From: Corallium rubrum
Lineage: Eukaryota; Cnidaria; Anthozoa; Scleralcyonacea; Coralliidae
Direction of reading: 5' to 3'
Assembly (NCBI GenBank): GCA_964035015.1
Contig: OZ035997.1
Coordinates: 63,153,904 to 63,217,903, forward strand
Length of the DNA: 64,000 bases
Position numbers and translations under genes: made by a program. The stretch's first letter is position 1, and every line of letters starts with the position of its first letter. Positions 11,066 through 40,788 of this stretch are shown piece after piece. The notes beneath the pieces were generated by a model, which was not told where the DNA came from, did not search any database, and saw only the letters and a list, made by a program, of their open reading frames with translations.

Positions 11066-11363
11066 GTACCCGGGCATGGTGGCCCATGACTGCCAACACA
11101 ATAAAATGGATATAACAACATATTTTATTTTTTTATTATTTATATTTGTTATTTACTACTTTTTTTGCAATTAGAAAATATTCTATTTCTAAAAACAGAA
11201 CAAAAATAAAACAAAAATAAAACAAAAATAAAATTAAAAAATAAAAATAAAATTATTTTTATCGTTAGCAGCCCAGCGTTGCCAATAGCATACCACAGTC
11301 CTTTGCGCTAACTCATACTTGGTCTTTTGCGCTTTTACGCTATATTCAATATGGCGGCTGACA
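11066..11363 (+). repeat. Left terminal inverted repeat of the transposon
   Basis: Runs from cccgggcatggtgg to gcggctgaca. Contains an A-rich (aaataaaac)n stretch and ttgcgctaactcatacttgg, all mirrored at 15635-15923. It probably supplies the promoter of the kinase gene. Confidence 0.85.
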
Positions 11364-11438
11364 ATGTGGTCTGGCCATGGCTATATTTTTAGCATATTTT
11401 TGAGTTTTAACACTTGTTTATTCACTTTTGCTTACAAA

Positions 11439-12411
11439 ATGAGTGCCCAACTGTGGCGTAATTACGAACAAAAAATAAAAGCTAAACGAGAAACTAATAA
11501 AAGAAAGAAAACGGAAGCAGGAAACGAAAAAAAGAAGCAGCGTCTTGACTCTGATCATATTATTGTCCAGCTGTTGTCTTCTAAGGTCGAAGGTAAGGCG
11601 CAGAAATATTCGAGAATCGGCCCCCGGGAATTTGTACCATATGAGAACAGTGACCTAACTGTGGAAAACCTTAAACAAGCATGCCGTACTTACTTTTCGT
11701 CAAAAGGGTTAATGGAGAAAAGAATGGTTGTTGATATTCTTGCAGGAGAGCGAGGACCTTCCTGCACTAATTTGGCACAAATACCAGATTTGAAGATTAT
11801 TCATGTGAGATTTATCCCTCATGATAATCATAGCAGTGATAGTGATTATGCGTCTGGTAGTGTGCAAATATCCAGTCAAACCAGCTTCAGCCATGTCCGC
11901 AGTAGCAGACTGTAATTTTGCTGAGCAGATAAGAACACATGTGGCCAACCAGTGCCCAAATGAATTTGGTGTAACATTCTCTTACAACAAAGTTTACATG
12001 GGAAAGATTGTGAATTCATCAGAGTAAGTTACTATTGAAGAGTACATTGATGGCAATTTTAGAAAGTATGTTAACAATGATGGTTTCATTTGTGAGAGAG
12101 AAGAAGGTGACAACATTGAACTATCATTGAAAGAAGAATGCTTGGTTCATTTCTCATTTCACAAAAGTGATGGCAAGATCATGTTACTAGACATCCAAGG
12201 AGCAGGCACAACATTGTGCGATCCAGAGATATCATCATGTGAGCTATTATCAGAAGACCAGCAATACCTTTATTGTGCAGGTAATATGTCAATGATGGGA
12301 ATTGAGAACTTCAAGAAGAGTCACAAATGCAACAAGTATTGCAAAGCTCTTGCCTTGCCTACTGTATGGCCGGATGATGTGGAACATATTTCTAGTACCG
12401 CTTTGTCATAG
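11439..12411 (+). pseudogene. Transposon-borne alpha-kinase-domain protein (broken)
   Basis: Starts MSAQLWRNYEQ with a lysine/arginine-rich segment (residues 12-40, nuclear-localisation-like). A region of unknown function follows (LTVENLKQACRTYF..RMVVDILAGERG), then the alpha-kinase domain: EEYIDGNFRKYVNNDGF, HFSFHKSDGKIMLLDIQGAG, CDPEIS, and the zinc-binding end AGNMSMMGIENF..SHKCNKYC. These match the signature elements of atypical alpha-kinases (MHCK/eEF2K/TRPM type), which phosphorylate Ser/Thr in helical contexts. Breaks seen: a frameshift near 11830-11885 and an in-frame TAA at 12025-12027 just before the EEYIDG motif. The N-lobe with the ATP-binding lysine is not clearly visible. The protein ends at 12411. 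The gene runs convergently to the transposase and starts 75 bp inside the TIR, so it is cargo of the element. Confidence 0.8.
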
Positions 12412-12501
12412 CATACAAGACTTGCAAAACGTTAGCCAATATTTTATAGCATACAAGACTTGCAATTTGCAAAAGCTAATGTTATATTTGGGGTTTGTTC
12501 G

Positions 12502-13142
12502 TGTTACGCGCACCGTAACAAGAATAGTTTTACTCGAGGAATTATATATACAAATTTATTAAAGATATAGGAATATATAGATTAACAAAATATAGAATAT
12601 ATAGCAATACAACTTATAACTAAAAGTTCAAACTTATCTGTCGCGACACAGCTAAATATACTCTTGACAAACTGTCTTTATGCTCGTCGCCGTTTGCCAG
12701 AAGATAGTCCCACGAAATATATTAAATCTGTGACAATAGTTCGTGATCAAGTAGACGCGTTCCAGCATAAACAATTAGAATGATCCACAACGCACAACCA
12801 GATAACGTATAGTTATAAAGTATATATCTTGCAAGTAGAACTCTTAAAATCAACCAACGAACTATCAACTGACAAGGCGCTCTTATATATAGGCAAAGCC
12901 TAAAGCTGCATTTAGCAAATTACATCATTATAGTGATGTCACTCTATTTGTACAATAGCCTGAGTAAGCAAATCTGTGTTGCAACAGTATGGTGCAATAA
13001 TATATGATGCAACAATATAAAACATCAGTGGTGCAATAATATATGATGTAACAATATAAAGATATATTATATTAACGTATTAAATGTCAATAAGATTAAA
13101 GTACTCAATGTCAAGGATGTTCGTAACGCGACCGGCGTAACA
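12502..13142 (+). mobile_element. Probable solo LTR inside the transposon
   Basis: A 640-bp unit starts TGTTACGCGCACCGTAACA and ends CGCGACCGGCGTAACA (TG..CA with matching GTAACA ends). A TATA box (cttatatata at about 12890) lies in the correct relative position. Flanks gttcg / gttct would be a 5-bp target duplication with one mismatch. There are no internal genes. Orientation is inferred from the TATA position. Confidence 0.45.
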
Positions 13143-13683
13143 GTTCTGTTCAAATTTATTGTTTTGTTTGTGTTTAGTTTCTAATAAGGATGGACAGAAT
13201 GTCTTCCCAGAATAGATAAAGATTCGGGATTTTACTATAGATATTTTAAATGCTTGGAACATTCTGAGACATAATAACTTATTAGGGAAAATCTTTATTA
13301 TAAATAATTACAGACATCATGTGGCACCAGGCACATTTGCAGAAACTTGCAAGGAATGAAACTTGCTTTGCAATACCTGGTGTGACTATATGTGAGGCAA
13401 CTTTGAAAAACAGGAAATTGATGTTTTGCATGACATTATGTGTTGCTATAGTATATATAAATGCTTATTTTTCTCAGATTGTCCCAAATATAAAAATCCT
13501 TGAGAATAAGATAAGTGCATTTAGGAGTGACATTTTTGGAAAACAAACAATTAGTTAAATACAAATTTTTAAAGTTGATATTGTTGATATAGTTTATTTA
13601 CAAACTGTTGAGAAAAACAAACTGTAAACAAACTGTAAACAAAGTTATTGTACATTTGTGACTGAAAGTACTATAACATAAAG
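13143..13683. other. Transposon interior, unassigned
   Basis: A short open frame (13319-13558, plus) of 79 codons is not recognisable. Otherwise AT-rich sequence between the solo LTR and the 3' end of the transposase gene. Confidence 0.3.
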
Positions 13684-15600
13684 TTATTGTTGTTCTTTAT
13701 ACTTGTCTTTCAAGTAAGTGAATGCATCTTTGCAGTCCTTTGGTTTGACTTCACCAGGTTCTGGAATTATTTGTTCACATTGCCTTCCTCAAACTTCTTC
13801 CAAATAATCCGCTTCTTCTGGAATATCACACTGAATGCCTGCCTCCTGAAGCTGTTCATTAGTTAATTTCCAACCTATAATGTATTTGTAACTTGATAAT
13901 TACAACTATTTCAAAAGGAAATATTTTTATAATACCAAATATCACTGTATTATTCTTTGCTTATGTGTGATACAAACTGTTTCTGACTCCTGCAACAACT
14001 TACCACATTCCCCTAACCCATATTCTTCAGGGAATTCATAAACATGATTAGGTACACCATCAGGCAAATATGTGTTTTTTTGGTGTCGAATACGATGTGT
14101 ATTCAATACAGTGTCCATGAACACATTGAGTTCCTTTTGCAGCAGCGGAACATACAGATATCCAAGAAGTGACCTGTATATGATAAATAATGGTAATGAG
14201 CATTTCTGTCCGATTATTTTAAATATAATTATTCATTCATTTTAAACTCCACAGTGTAAAAATACAATCAAATTAATTCATTAAATAATCTGCAAATATG
14301 TACATTGCATCATTACAGAAAAGATCCACATCCCTCTAAAGGAGAATGAAAATGCCCCCCCCCCCCCGCCTCCTAGGATAGCAAAATAGCAAAGTCCAGC
14401 AGTTAATAAAGTAATACTGTTTCCCAGTGTCTATGCAGTGACTAATTCATTTGCTCATTGACTAATTGTTGCTGTTACCCCTAATATCACCACTTGCATT
14501 AAATAACACTAGTTTTGTCAATGGGTTTAAGGAAAAGCAGAAATTTCCTCTGGGGGAGGTGTGGATATTTTCCCATTTTGAATCTGAGTACAATCAATAC
14601 CTGTCCAAATCATCATGAGGATCATAGAAGCCTTGATCAAGCAAATATTTGAGGTGGTCCTTGTAGAATTTCTCAAGACGTTCATGTAATTCACGGCACC
14701 ATCGTTCAATCTAAATCATTTTAGAATACAAAGAAGTAGACACGTGTAAGATAGTGTAAAAACCTATGCAGATTGCAATTATATCAGTCTAGTGATTCTA
14801 GTATGCTATCATCCTTATAGATTATCACAGATGTTGTAGAGCAGAAAATTATAAATACCTGATTAGCTGTAGATGGTCCATAAATAACTTTATCCAAGGG
14901 GTCAATGCCATCTCCTTGGTGTCTTCGTAGAAAAAGCATGTAATGTTTCAAGCTTTCCTGTTTCAGTCCCCTTGTCAATGCGAATCTTGGATGATATAGT
15001 TTTAGTTTCATAAAGGTGGTCAAAGTACCATCTGCCAATCAACTTTGGGTCTGAGTGGCTTGTCCATATCTTCAACCAGAGCAGCTTACGGCTAGCTGTA
15101 TCAATGCAGCCATAAATAGCAAGAGGGAAAGTATATCTCGGATACCCCATCAGCTTGGCATGTCCATCAAGGGAATGAACAAAGTTGGGGCCTTTTGTTG
15201 TGAAATTTCCCTTAACACGTTTATTTTTTCCAAGAGCTCTGCCTTCTAGACCATCTGGATCAAGACCATACATTACATTATGAACAAGGTGTCTTGGAAC
15301 ATTAAAGTGATGTACTTGACGGATTTTTTGATGCATTGGACGATATCCGAGCAGTTTCCCAGGCCCGTCCAATTCTTCTTGAACAGCTTCTCTGACGTTT
15401 TGCAGATCCACATTTCGGTCTATGTATTGAATGTTAAAGTTGCGAAGACGTCTGTCAAGACTTTGGAGACTCCATTGATATTGTGAGTAATTTCGTGAAA
15501 CAAAACTCAAAATTTCTTCTCTCTTTAGATTCTCGCGTACATACTTGCGCAAATCATTTTCTAATTCTGTATCGTTATTCCATCCTTTATACCTACTCAT
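13684..15600 (-). pseudogene. IS3EU-like DDE transposase, four exons, broken by one frameshift and one stop
   Basis: Four exons with GT-AG borders and matching phases: 14859-15600, 14601-14710, 14004-14173 and 13684-13874. N-terminal helical DNA-binding region (residues 20-60), then an IS3-type HTH segment (GKLLGYRPMHQKIRQV, residues 81-96), then the rve core: D145 in VHSLDGHAKL, D209 in RIDKGTETG, and E in ANQIERW, about 39 residues after D209. The tail continues LHERLEKFY, FYDPHDDLDR, THRIRHQKN, YLPDGVPNHVYEFPEEYG. Damage: one extra T in a T-run (about 14937-14941) shifts the frame after LHAF, and TGA replaces an arginine codon after DYLEEV in exon 4. It would cut and join the element ends at the TIRs. 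The exact superfamily name is inferred. Confidence 0.82.
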
Positions 15601-15634
15601 TTTGTAATCAATAATACTATGTCAATTTACATAA

Positions 15635-15923
15635 TGTCAGCCGCTATGTTGAATATAGCGTAAAAGCGCAAAAGACTAAGTATGAGTTAGCGCAAAGGAT
15701 TGTGGTATGCTATTGGCAACGCTGGGCTGCTAACGATAAAAATAATTTTATTTTTTAATTTTATTTTTGTTTTATTTTTGTTTTATTTTGGGTTTTTTTA
15801 GAAATAAAATATTTTCTAATTGCAAAAATAGTAGTAAATAACAAATATAAATAATACAAGAATAAAATATGTTGTTATATCCATTTTATTGTGTTGGCAG
15901 TCATGGGCCACCATACCCGGGTT
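15635..15923 (-). repeat. Right terminal inverted repeat of the transposon
   Basis: Reverse complement of 11066-11363 with scattered substitutions and small indels in the A-rich part. Lies 35 bp upstream of the transposase ATG. Confidence 0.85.
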
Positions 15924-15967
15924 CGCTCAAAAACTATTTTTTATTTCTGCAAAAGTGTGTGTTTCAG

Positions 15968-16030
15968 GTAGATGATGGCAAAAAGTTGCCTTCATCTGTT
16001 ATTACATTTGTAAATGAAATTAACAATTAA
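15968..16030 (+). CDS. Possible terminal host exon right of the transposon
   Basis: The acceptor gtgtgtgtttcag is followed by 20 codons, VDDGKKLPSSVITFVNEINN, and TAA. Phase 0 fits the candidate exon at 10870. If real, the DNA transposon occupies the last intron of this gene. No family is recognised. Confidence 0.35.
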   Translation, partial: VDDGKKLPSSVITFVNEINN

Positions 16031-16494
16031 GTTTAATACTAAGTCTTAGATAATAGGTGTACACCTAATCATCTTTTAACCATTAAGGGGTTTTACGCTT
16101 AACCCATTAATAAAATGCGAGCCCCTTGATGGGTAACCAACTCAGCCAGCCAACCTTTGTCACAATCCAGCTATTTAAAATACTATGTGAAAAAAAGAAA
16201 AGAATCTAAGAGATATTTTGGCCGCATCAATCAAGGCTAGTTCAATATATATTGTCTAATGGTTGGCTTGCTAACATTTGCATACAACTCTATAGACCGT
16301 ACTGGCTAGAGGTCAGCTGGGTGGGAAATCAAAGTGACTTTTCTATTTGTTATATTTGCACATTAAATTGGATGTCAATAAAGACTAACACTCGCTGGTA
16401 TTGTGCGCATTTCTGCTTGTTTTCTGAGTATCCTTGCTTCTTTTACAATAAACGAATGCGTTTCGCAACCGTGGTTTCGCGTGAGTACATGTTT
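16031..16494. other. No recognised gene
   Basis: No domain or repeat boundary seen. Confidence 0.3.
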
Positions 16495-16762
16495 CTCCAG
16501 CATTGAGTAACGTTTACTCACATTTCGAGCAATTCTACACATTTCTTGAGTAGTTGTTCATCTTACTCAAAATAAGGAGTGACAGTGGGTGCAGTTGCTC
16601 TAACTCAGTTTTTTGAGTAAATATACTCAAAAATCTGAGTAAATTTACTCATGCTATTTGAGTTAGTTTAACTCGATATTTTGCGTCACTGTGGGTGCAT
16701 CGTTTTACTCAATATTTAGAGCTTATTCTACTCTGGAGTTTTTGCAGTGTGTGGTTTGTTCT
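16495..16762. repeat. Array of ACTC/GAGT motifs
   Basis: More than a dozen alternating gagtaa / ttactc words within 270 bp, plus two copies of a tgggtgca block, agtgacagtgggtgca and gcgtcactgtgggtgca, about 100 bp apart. A comparable but different array lies at 62789-63170. It probably derives from a non-autonomous transposon. Confidence 0.6.
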
Positions 16763-17013
16763 TAGGCTATTCATTTTCAGATTACGTTGCTTCAGTTCTG
16801 TGACTCTTCTGTTGGTTGTAATAAACAACATGCATGGAAGCCATTTAAAGACTGCAAGACGTATAGACTATGCTGCCTTGCTAAAAAAATCATTTTCAAA
16901 ACCTCCAATATTAATAAACAAAATATGTTTTGCAACCAGAGTTTATGCTTCGACTCTTTTCTTCAACCACTGTTATATAATTATTTTAGACTGCAAATTT
17001 TCCTTTTGGCAAC

Positions 17014-17234
17014 TGGTCATGCTATGCAAATTTTAGCTGATCAGCATAGTTTGAAATCTAGTGAAATATACTGTAAATCTGTCAAAAACGCAATTATCAC
17101 GGAATAAAAATGCAACAAATTAGACATAGCAATCTTACTAAGTGGAAATATAAATTTCCAACGAAATAAGAGTTTGTGGATATACTTTGATAAATGTCTG
17201 AATATGTAGATTACTTTAAATTTGCATAGCATGA
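17014..17234. mobile_element. Short element with 19-bp inverted ends (MITE candidate)
   Basis: ggtcatgctatgcaaattt at 17016 is repeated inverted at 17216-17234, enclosing about 200 bp without coding capacity. Confidence 0.45.
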
Positions 17235-17281
17235 CCTATAGTTAGCTTCGCTACTGAAAATTAAAAAGTTTCATATTTTAG

Positions 17282-17514
17282 GGTGTACAAGCTTGGAATG
17301 TCTTACCCGCTGATGGGATGGTAACCTCGCTAAATAGTTTTAAAAGAAAATTGTTTGTCTCTCCTCCAACAGCGATCGACACTATTGTAAATACTTAATT
17401 TTCCTTTGATGTAACATACCGTATTTTAATTTCCACAAATGTATTTTTTATACGGCTTTCATGTAAACCAGATGTATTTCCGATAAAATTCCGTGTTTAA
17501 ATAAAGGTCTCTCA
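17282..17514 (+). mobile_element. 3' end of a CR1/L2-like LINE
   Basis: 38 codons, GVQAWNVLPADGMV..LNSFKRKL.., then TAA. This is the typical C-terminal motif (AWN.LP....s...FK..L) of non-LTR RT ORFs. A short 3' UTR and the TCTG array follow directly. 5'-truncated as usual. Confidence 0.7.
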
Positions 17515-17885
<371 letters not shown>

Positions 17886-17927
17886 TGTCTGTGTCTTAGA
17901 TAATACTTATGCATTATGAAATTAAGA

Positions 17928-18156
17928 GGCTATTCATATAGGCGGGCTAGCCCCGTTATCGGGCTGATTTTATGTCACGAAAACCTTATTACGACTATTT
18001 GAGAAAGGCAGGATGATATAAAAAAGCAAAATTGGCTTCGTTTTTCTGTTAGCATAACACAAAGGGTATTCAAATTCTTTACAACAGTCAAAGAAAGATT
18101 TTCGTGACATAAAATGAACCAGGTAACCGAGCTAGCCCGCCTCATATGAACGGCCC
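17928..18156. mobile_element. MITE with ~60-bp TIRs
   Basis: Left ggctattcatataggcgggc and right gcccgcctcatatgaacggcc, with attttatgtcacgaaaa mirrored further in. 229 bp, non-coding. It lies immediately upstream of the next LINE end. Confidence 0.75.
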
Positions 18157-18157
18157 C

Positions 18158-18420
18158 AACGAAAGATCACGTGTCTTACCAGAACCACTCACTGCGTTTT
18201 TAAACAAGACATTTATTTGTAGAGTCGTACAACCCTGGAACAAATTGCCACGTCATATAAAATGCAATACTATTCAAAAAAGTTTTAAGAAATCTCTCCC
18301 ATCACTTGCTTCCTAATTAAATCTTTATTATTTTTTTTAAATATTCCCGGCTTTCTTGTGAAGCAGTTTTGTACATAACGAAAGAAATTCCGATTTTAAA
18401 TAACTATGTCTGTCTGTCTC
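18158..18420 (+). mobile_element. 3' end of a second LINE
   Basis: Codons NERSRVLPEPLTAFLNKTF.. then VVQPWNKLPRHIK and QKSFKKSLPSLAS, ending in TAA at 18314-18316: the C-terminal RT tail of a CR1/L2-type LINE different from the one at 17282. It ends in a short (TGTC)n tract. Confidence 0.68.
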
Positions 18421-18911
18421 TTTCTATTCTGGAAAGTGGAAGGACAATAGCAACAACAAACAAAACAACTTCATTTACGTTTTAATGATTTTATTTACCA
18501 AATTGAATAGAACCCACTAAGAATCGAAGGTAAAGAGATATTAAATGCACTATCCAACCTTGAATAAAAAATGAAAAAAAAAACAAAAAAAAATGGTGAA
18601 CAAAATATCTTGCTGCAGCACTTGTTCTCCAAAATGTTTTATTTTTTTTTAAATTATGAGCTCAAATATTCTATCAACTGATAACCATCATTAACTAAAT
18701 ATTCTTTGTAGACAACAACAATGATCTTTACTTTGTTGTCAACAATGACAATTTTATAGACATTACGAAACCTTTTCGTTAACAATACAATGCCACTTTT
18801 GTTGTTGAGATTATGTAAAAACATTCACCAAAAGATGTCACATTATTTAATGGAATATGTTTGTGAGAATAGAACAACTTACCACAAAGTCAAAGAAATA
18901 TTGGGTGTTTT
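18317..18911. other. 3' flank of the sushi/HYR/ShKT gene
   Basis: AT-rich sequence downstream of the stop codon, with several AATAAA-like words on the minus strand. Beyond the LINE end at its low-coordinate edge, no gene is recognised. The 3' UTR is presumed to lie here. Confidence 0.35.
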
Positions 18912-38801
<19,890 letters not shown>

Positions 38802-39090
38802 GATTAGAACAAGTTGATTGAAGATGTTGAAAAAACTGAAATAAGTGATAATTCTCACTGGGTTTTATAGAAGAAAAGTAAACATAACATGAGGCACAAA
38901 CAACAAACAGCTAAACATATATTGATAACGACCTAGAATTGCAATCATGAAGACAAACAGTTCGGTTTGTAATTAATCCCACGGCTACATGAAAATTAGA
39001 GCAGATACATTTAATTTTACATCGAACTCAACCTATGTTCAGATCATCTGAATCTCAGTAGCTCCATGGCTAGAGCGATCTCACAGGTCA
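38802..39090. other. 5' flank of the sushi/HYR/ShKT gene
   Basis: Presumed promoter and 5' UTR. No core element could be assigned with confidence. Confidence 0.3.
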
Positions 39091-39097
39091 TCAGAAT

Positions 39098-39117
39098 ATA
39101 TATATATATGTCATATG

Positions 39118-39157
<40 letters not shown>

Positions 39158-39172
39158 TTACATATGACAGTT
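39098..39172. repeat. TA/TG microsatellite with flanking inverted tcatatg words
   Basis: (TA)n in two blocks around gtcatatgtatgta, ending atatgagttacatatgac. Confidence 0.85.
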
Positions 39173-39746
39173 ACTGAGTTATCATGTATTACCATCTTGA
39201 ATACAAGACTGGAATTTATAAATATATAATCTTGCGTAAAACCTAGATAAACATATTGACAAAGGTATATAATTACTCAGGCTACTGCCGTAGTCATGTC
39301 TTTGACGTGTTAGTGTAGTTATATATTATTGGTCAGTAATGTCGCTGGCAAGTTTAATTTCTTGATATTATATATGTTACAATCTCTCCCGCCGATTTCG
39401 GCCTAGACCACACCTTACACTAAATGTCGAGCGATTTCTAACGCTAAAAGTTTCTATATATGAATGCCCAACTTACAAAACTAAACAGGCACAAATATAA
39501 ACTGCTTGAATACAATGTTATATAAAATGTCATTGAATTATTTCAATATTGTAAAGAGAACATTGATTATGACTTCCAAATGACGGCTTGACAGGCCGAA
39601 AAGATGCTGTATTGATATTTAATACCGGAAGAGTCTCGACATATAAACGCTATGTGTGGAAATACGTTAAATACAGGGGAACGCGTGTTTTGTGTATTGC
39701 GAATTGTGTTCTTACTGTTCTATTTAGGAGAATTAGATTGCGTTTT
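39173..39746. other. No recognised gene
   Basis: AT-rich, no long open frame, no repeat boundary recognised. Confidence 0.3.
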
Positions 39747-39965
39747 GACTTTTAATTTGTCTGTGATTAATGTGCTTAGACGTTAGATCTTAGCACTGCA
39801 TGTGATAACCTGTGTATGCATGCATGTGATTGCAGCTTTTTTAACACTCCAGTACCTTTTACCCAAAACACCTCCACGTAGTCACTTCAATTTTGCAGTA
39901 GCCCGAGTAAACGCCTGACCAGGCGTCTTGTTGCAATATAGAATACAAAGTTATCCAATTTCTGA
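39747..39965. repeat. Dispersed repeat, second copy of 34648-34858
   Basis: Same orientation and order as the first copy, with a few substitutions and a small tgcatgca expansion. Confidence 0.8.
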
Positions 39966-40045
39966 ATAATTACACGTTTGCATATATGTATATAATTTTA
40001 GTTTTACACACAAACATAGGTTTAATTATTTTGAAACATTCATGT

Positions 40046-40142
40046 GGTTTGGTCAGAAAAACTCTACCCGATCGTAGCTGGGATTCGACGCCGGACCTTC
40101 GGTTTACTTGTCCGACGCTCTACCAACTGAGCTACATGCATG
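40046..40142 (-). mobile_element. tRNA-like SINE head
   Basis: The minus strand contains an A box tagctcagttggtagagc and a B-box-like ggcgtcgaatccc spaced as in a tRNA. The 5' and 3' ends do not pair into an acceptor stem, so it is a SINE remnant and not a tRNA gene. Confidence 0.6.
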
Positions 40143-40673
40143 TATTGCATGATGAATGTTTAAGAGTAGAGATTGTTTTATTCACTCGCGCAATCGGTGG
40201 CCCATTGGGTTGGTTAAACAATAGGATTGTGACCAATATGGCCGCCATTTCACCATTTCTCTGCACCAAAATGGCCGTCGTGACGTCAGATGAAAGGGAA
40301 TAATTGATAGAATTTCAACATGCATCAGGAGCATTATAGAAGCATTCAGAAGATTTTAAGAGAATCTGCATGTATAAACTTTTGGTATGGACATGTATTT
40401 CGTTTATAGAAAAAAAAGGCTTTCGGTAGGAAGGTCTCTGAAATAACAAACACACGTGAACCACATGCAGTTCACATGTGATTTTGGAACAAAACATGTG
40501 GAATTTTTATAAGGCTTGCCAATTTTGAGAGTTAATAACGCAAAGAATATGCATCAGATTCTCCTTAAATGTCCAGTGAGTGCTCCCCAATCCCCTCAGC
40601 TGCATGTTTGTTAAAACAACAAAAATGCCAATATTTTTTTCTCTTCATCACTTTAAGAAAAACTAAATGATAA

Positions 40674-40788
40674 ACAATTATTGGATGAGGTTTTTGTGAT
40701 ATCTGGAATAATCAAGGTTGACGCTGATAACACTTACCGAGAGCCCTGATTATCCAGATATCACAAAAACCGAATCCGATAATTCGTT
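40674..40788. repeat. Foldback element
   Basis: aattattggatgaggttttt..gtgatatctgg is mirrored by ccagatatcac..aaaaaccgaatccgataatt around a 37-bp centre. A short MITE. Confidence 0.7.

Larger units (their letters stand above)
11066..15923. mobile_element. DNA transposon with ~290-bp TIRs carrying DDE transposase and alpha-kinase genes
   Basis: Long terminal inverted repeats (11066-11363 and 15635-15923) are about 90% identical, share the outer sequence cccggg(c/t)atggtggccc, and bound 4.86 kb. Two genes start just inside each TIR and run towards each other: an alpha-kinase-type gene (plus, ATG 11439) and an integrase-fold transposase (minus, ATG 15600). The transposase resembles the IS3EU superfamily (IS3-like eukaryotic elements) in its HTH plus rve-core layout; that assignment is inferred. 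The outer limit is uncertain by about 15 bp because weak TIR similarity (tttgag) continues outward, and no target-site duplication could be fixed. Both genes are broken, and a solo LTR sits between them. The copy is therefore inactive. Confidence 0.82.

Noticed and set aside
40046..40142. tRNA gene
   Set aside because: A and B boxes are present, but the ends do not form an acceptor stem and the anticodon arm is distorted, so a SINE head is more likely.
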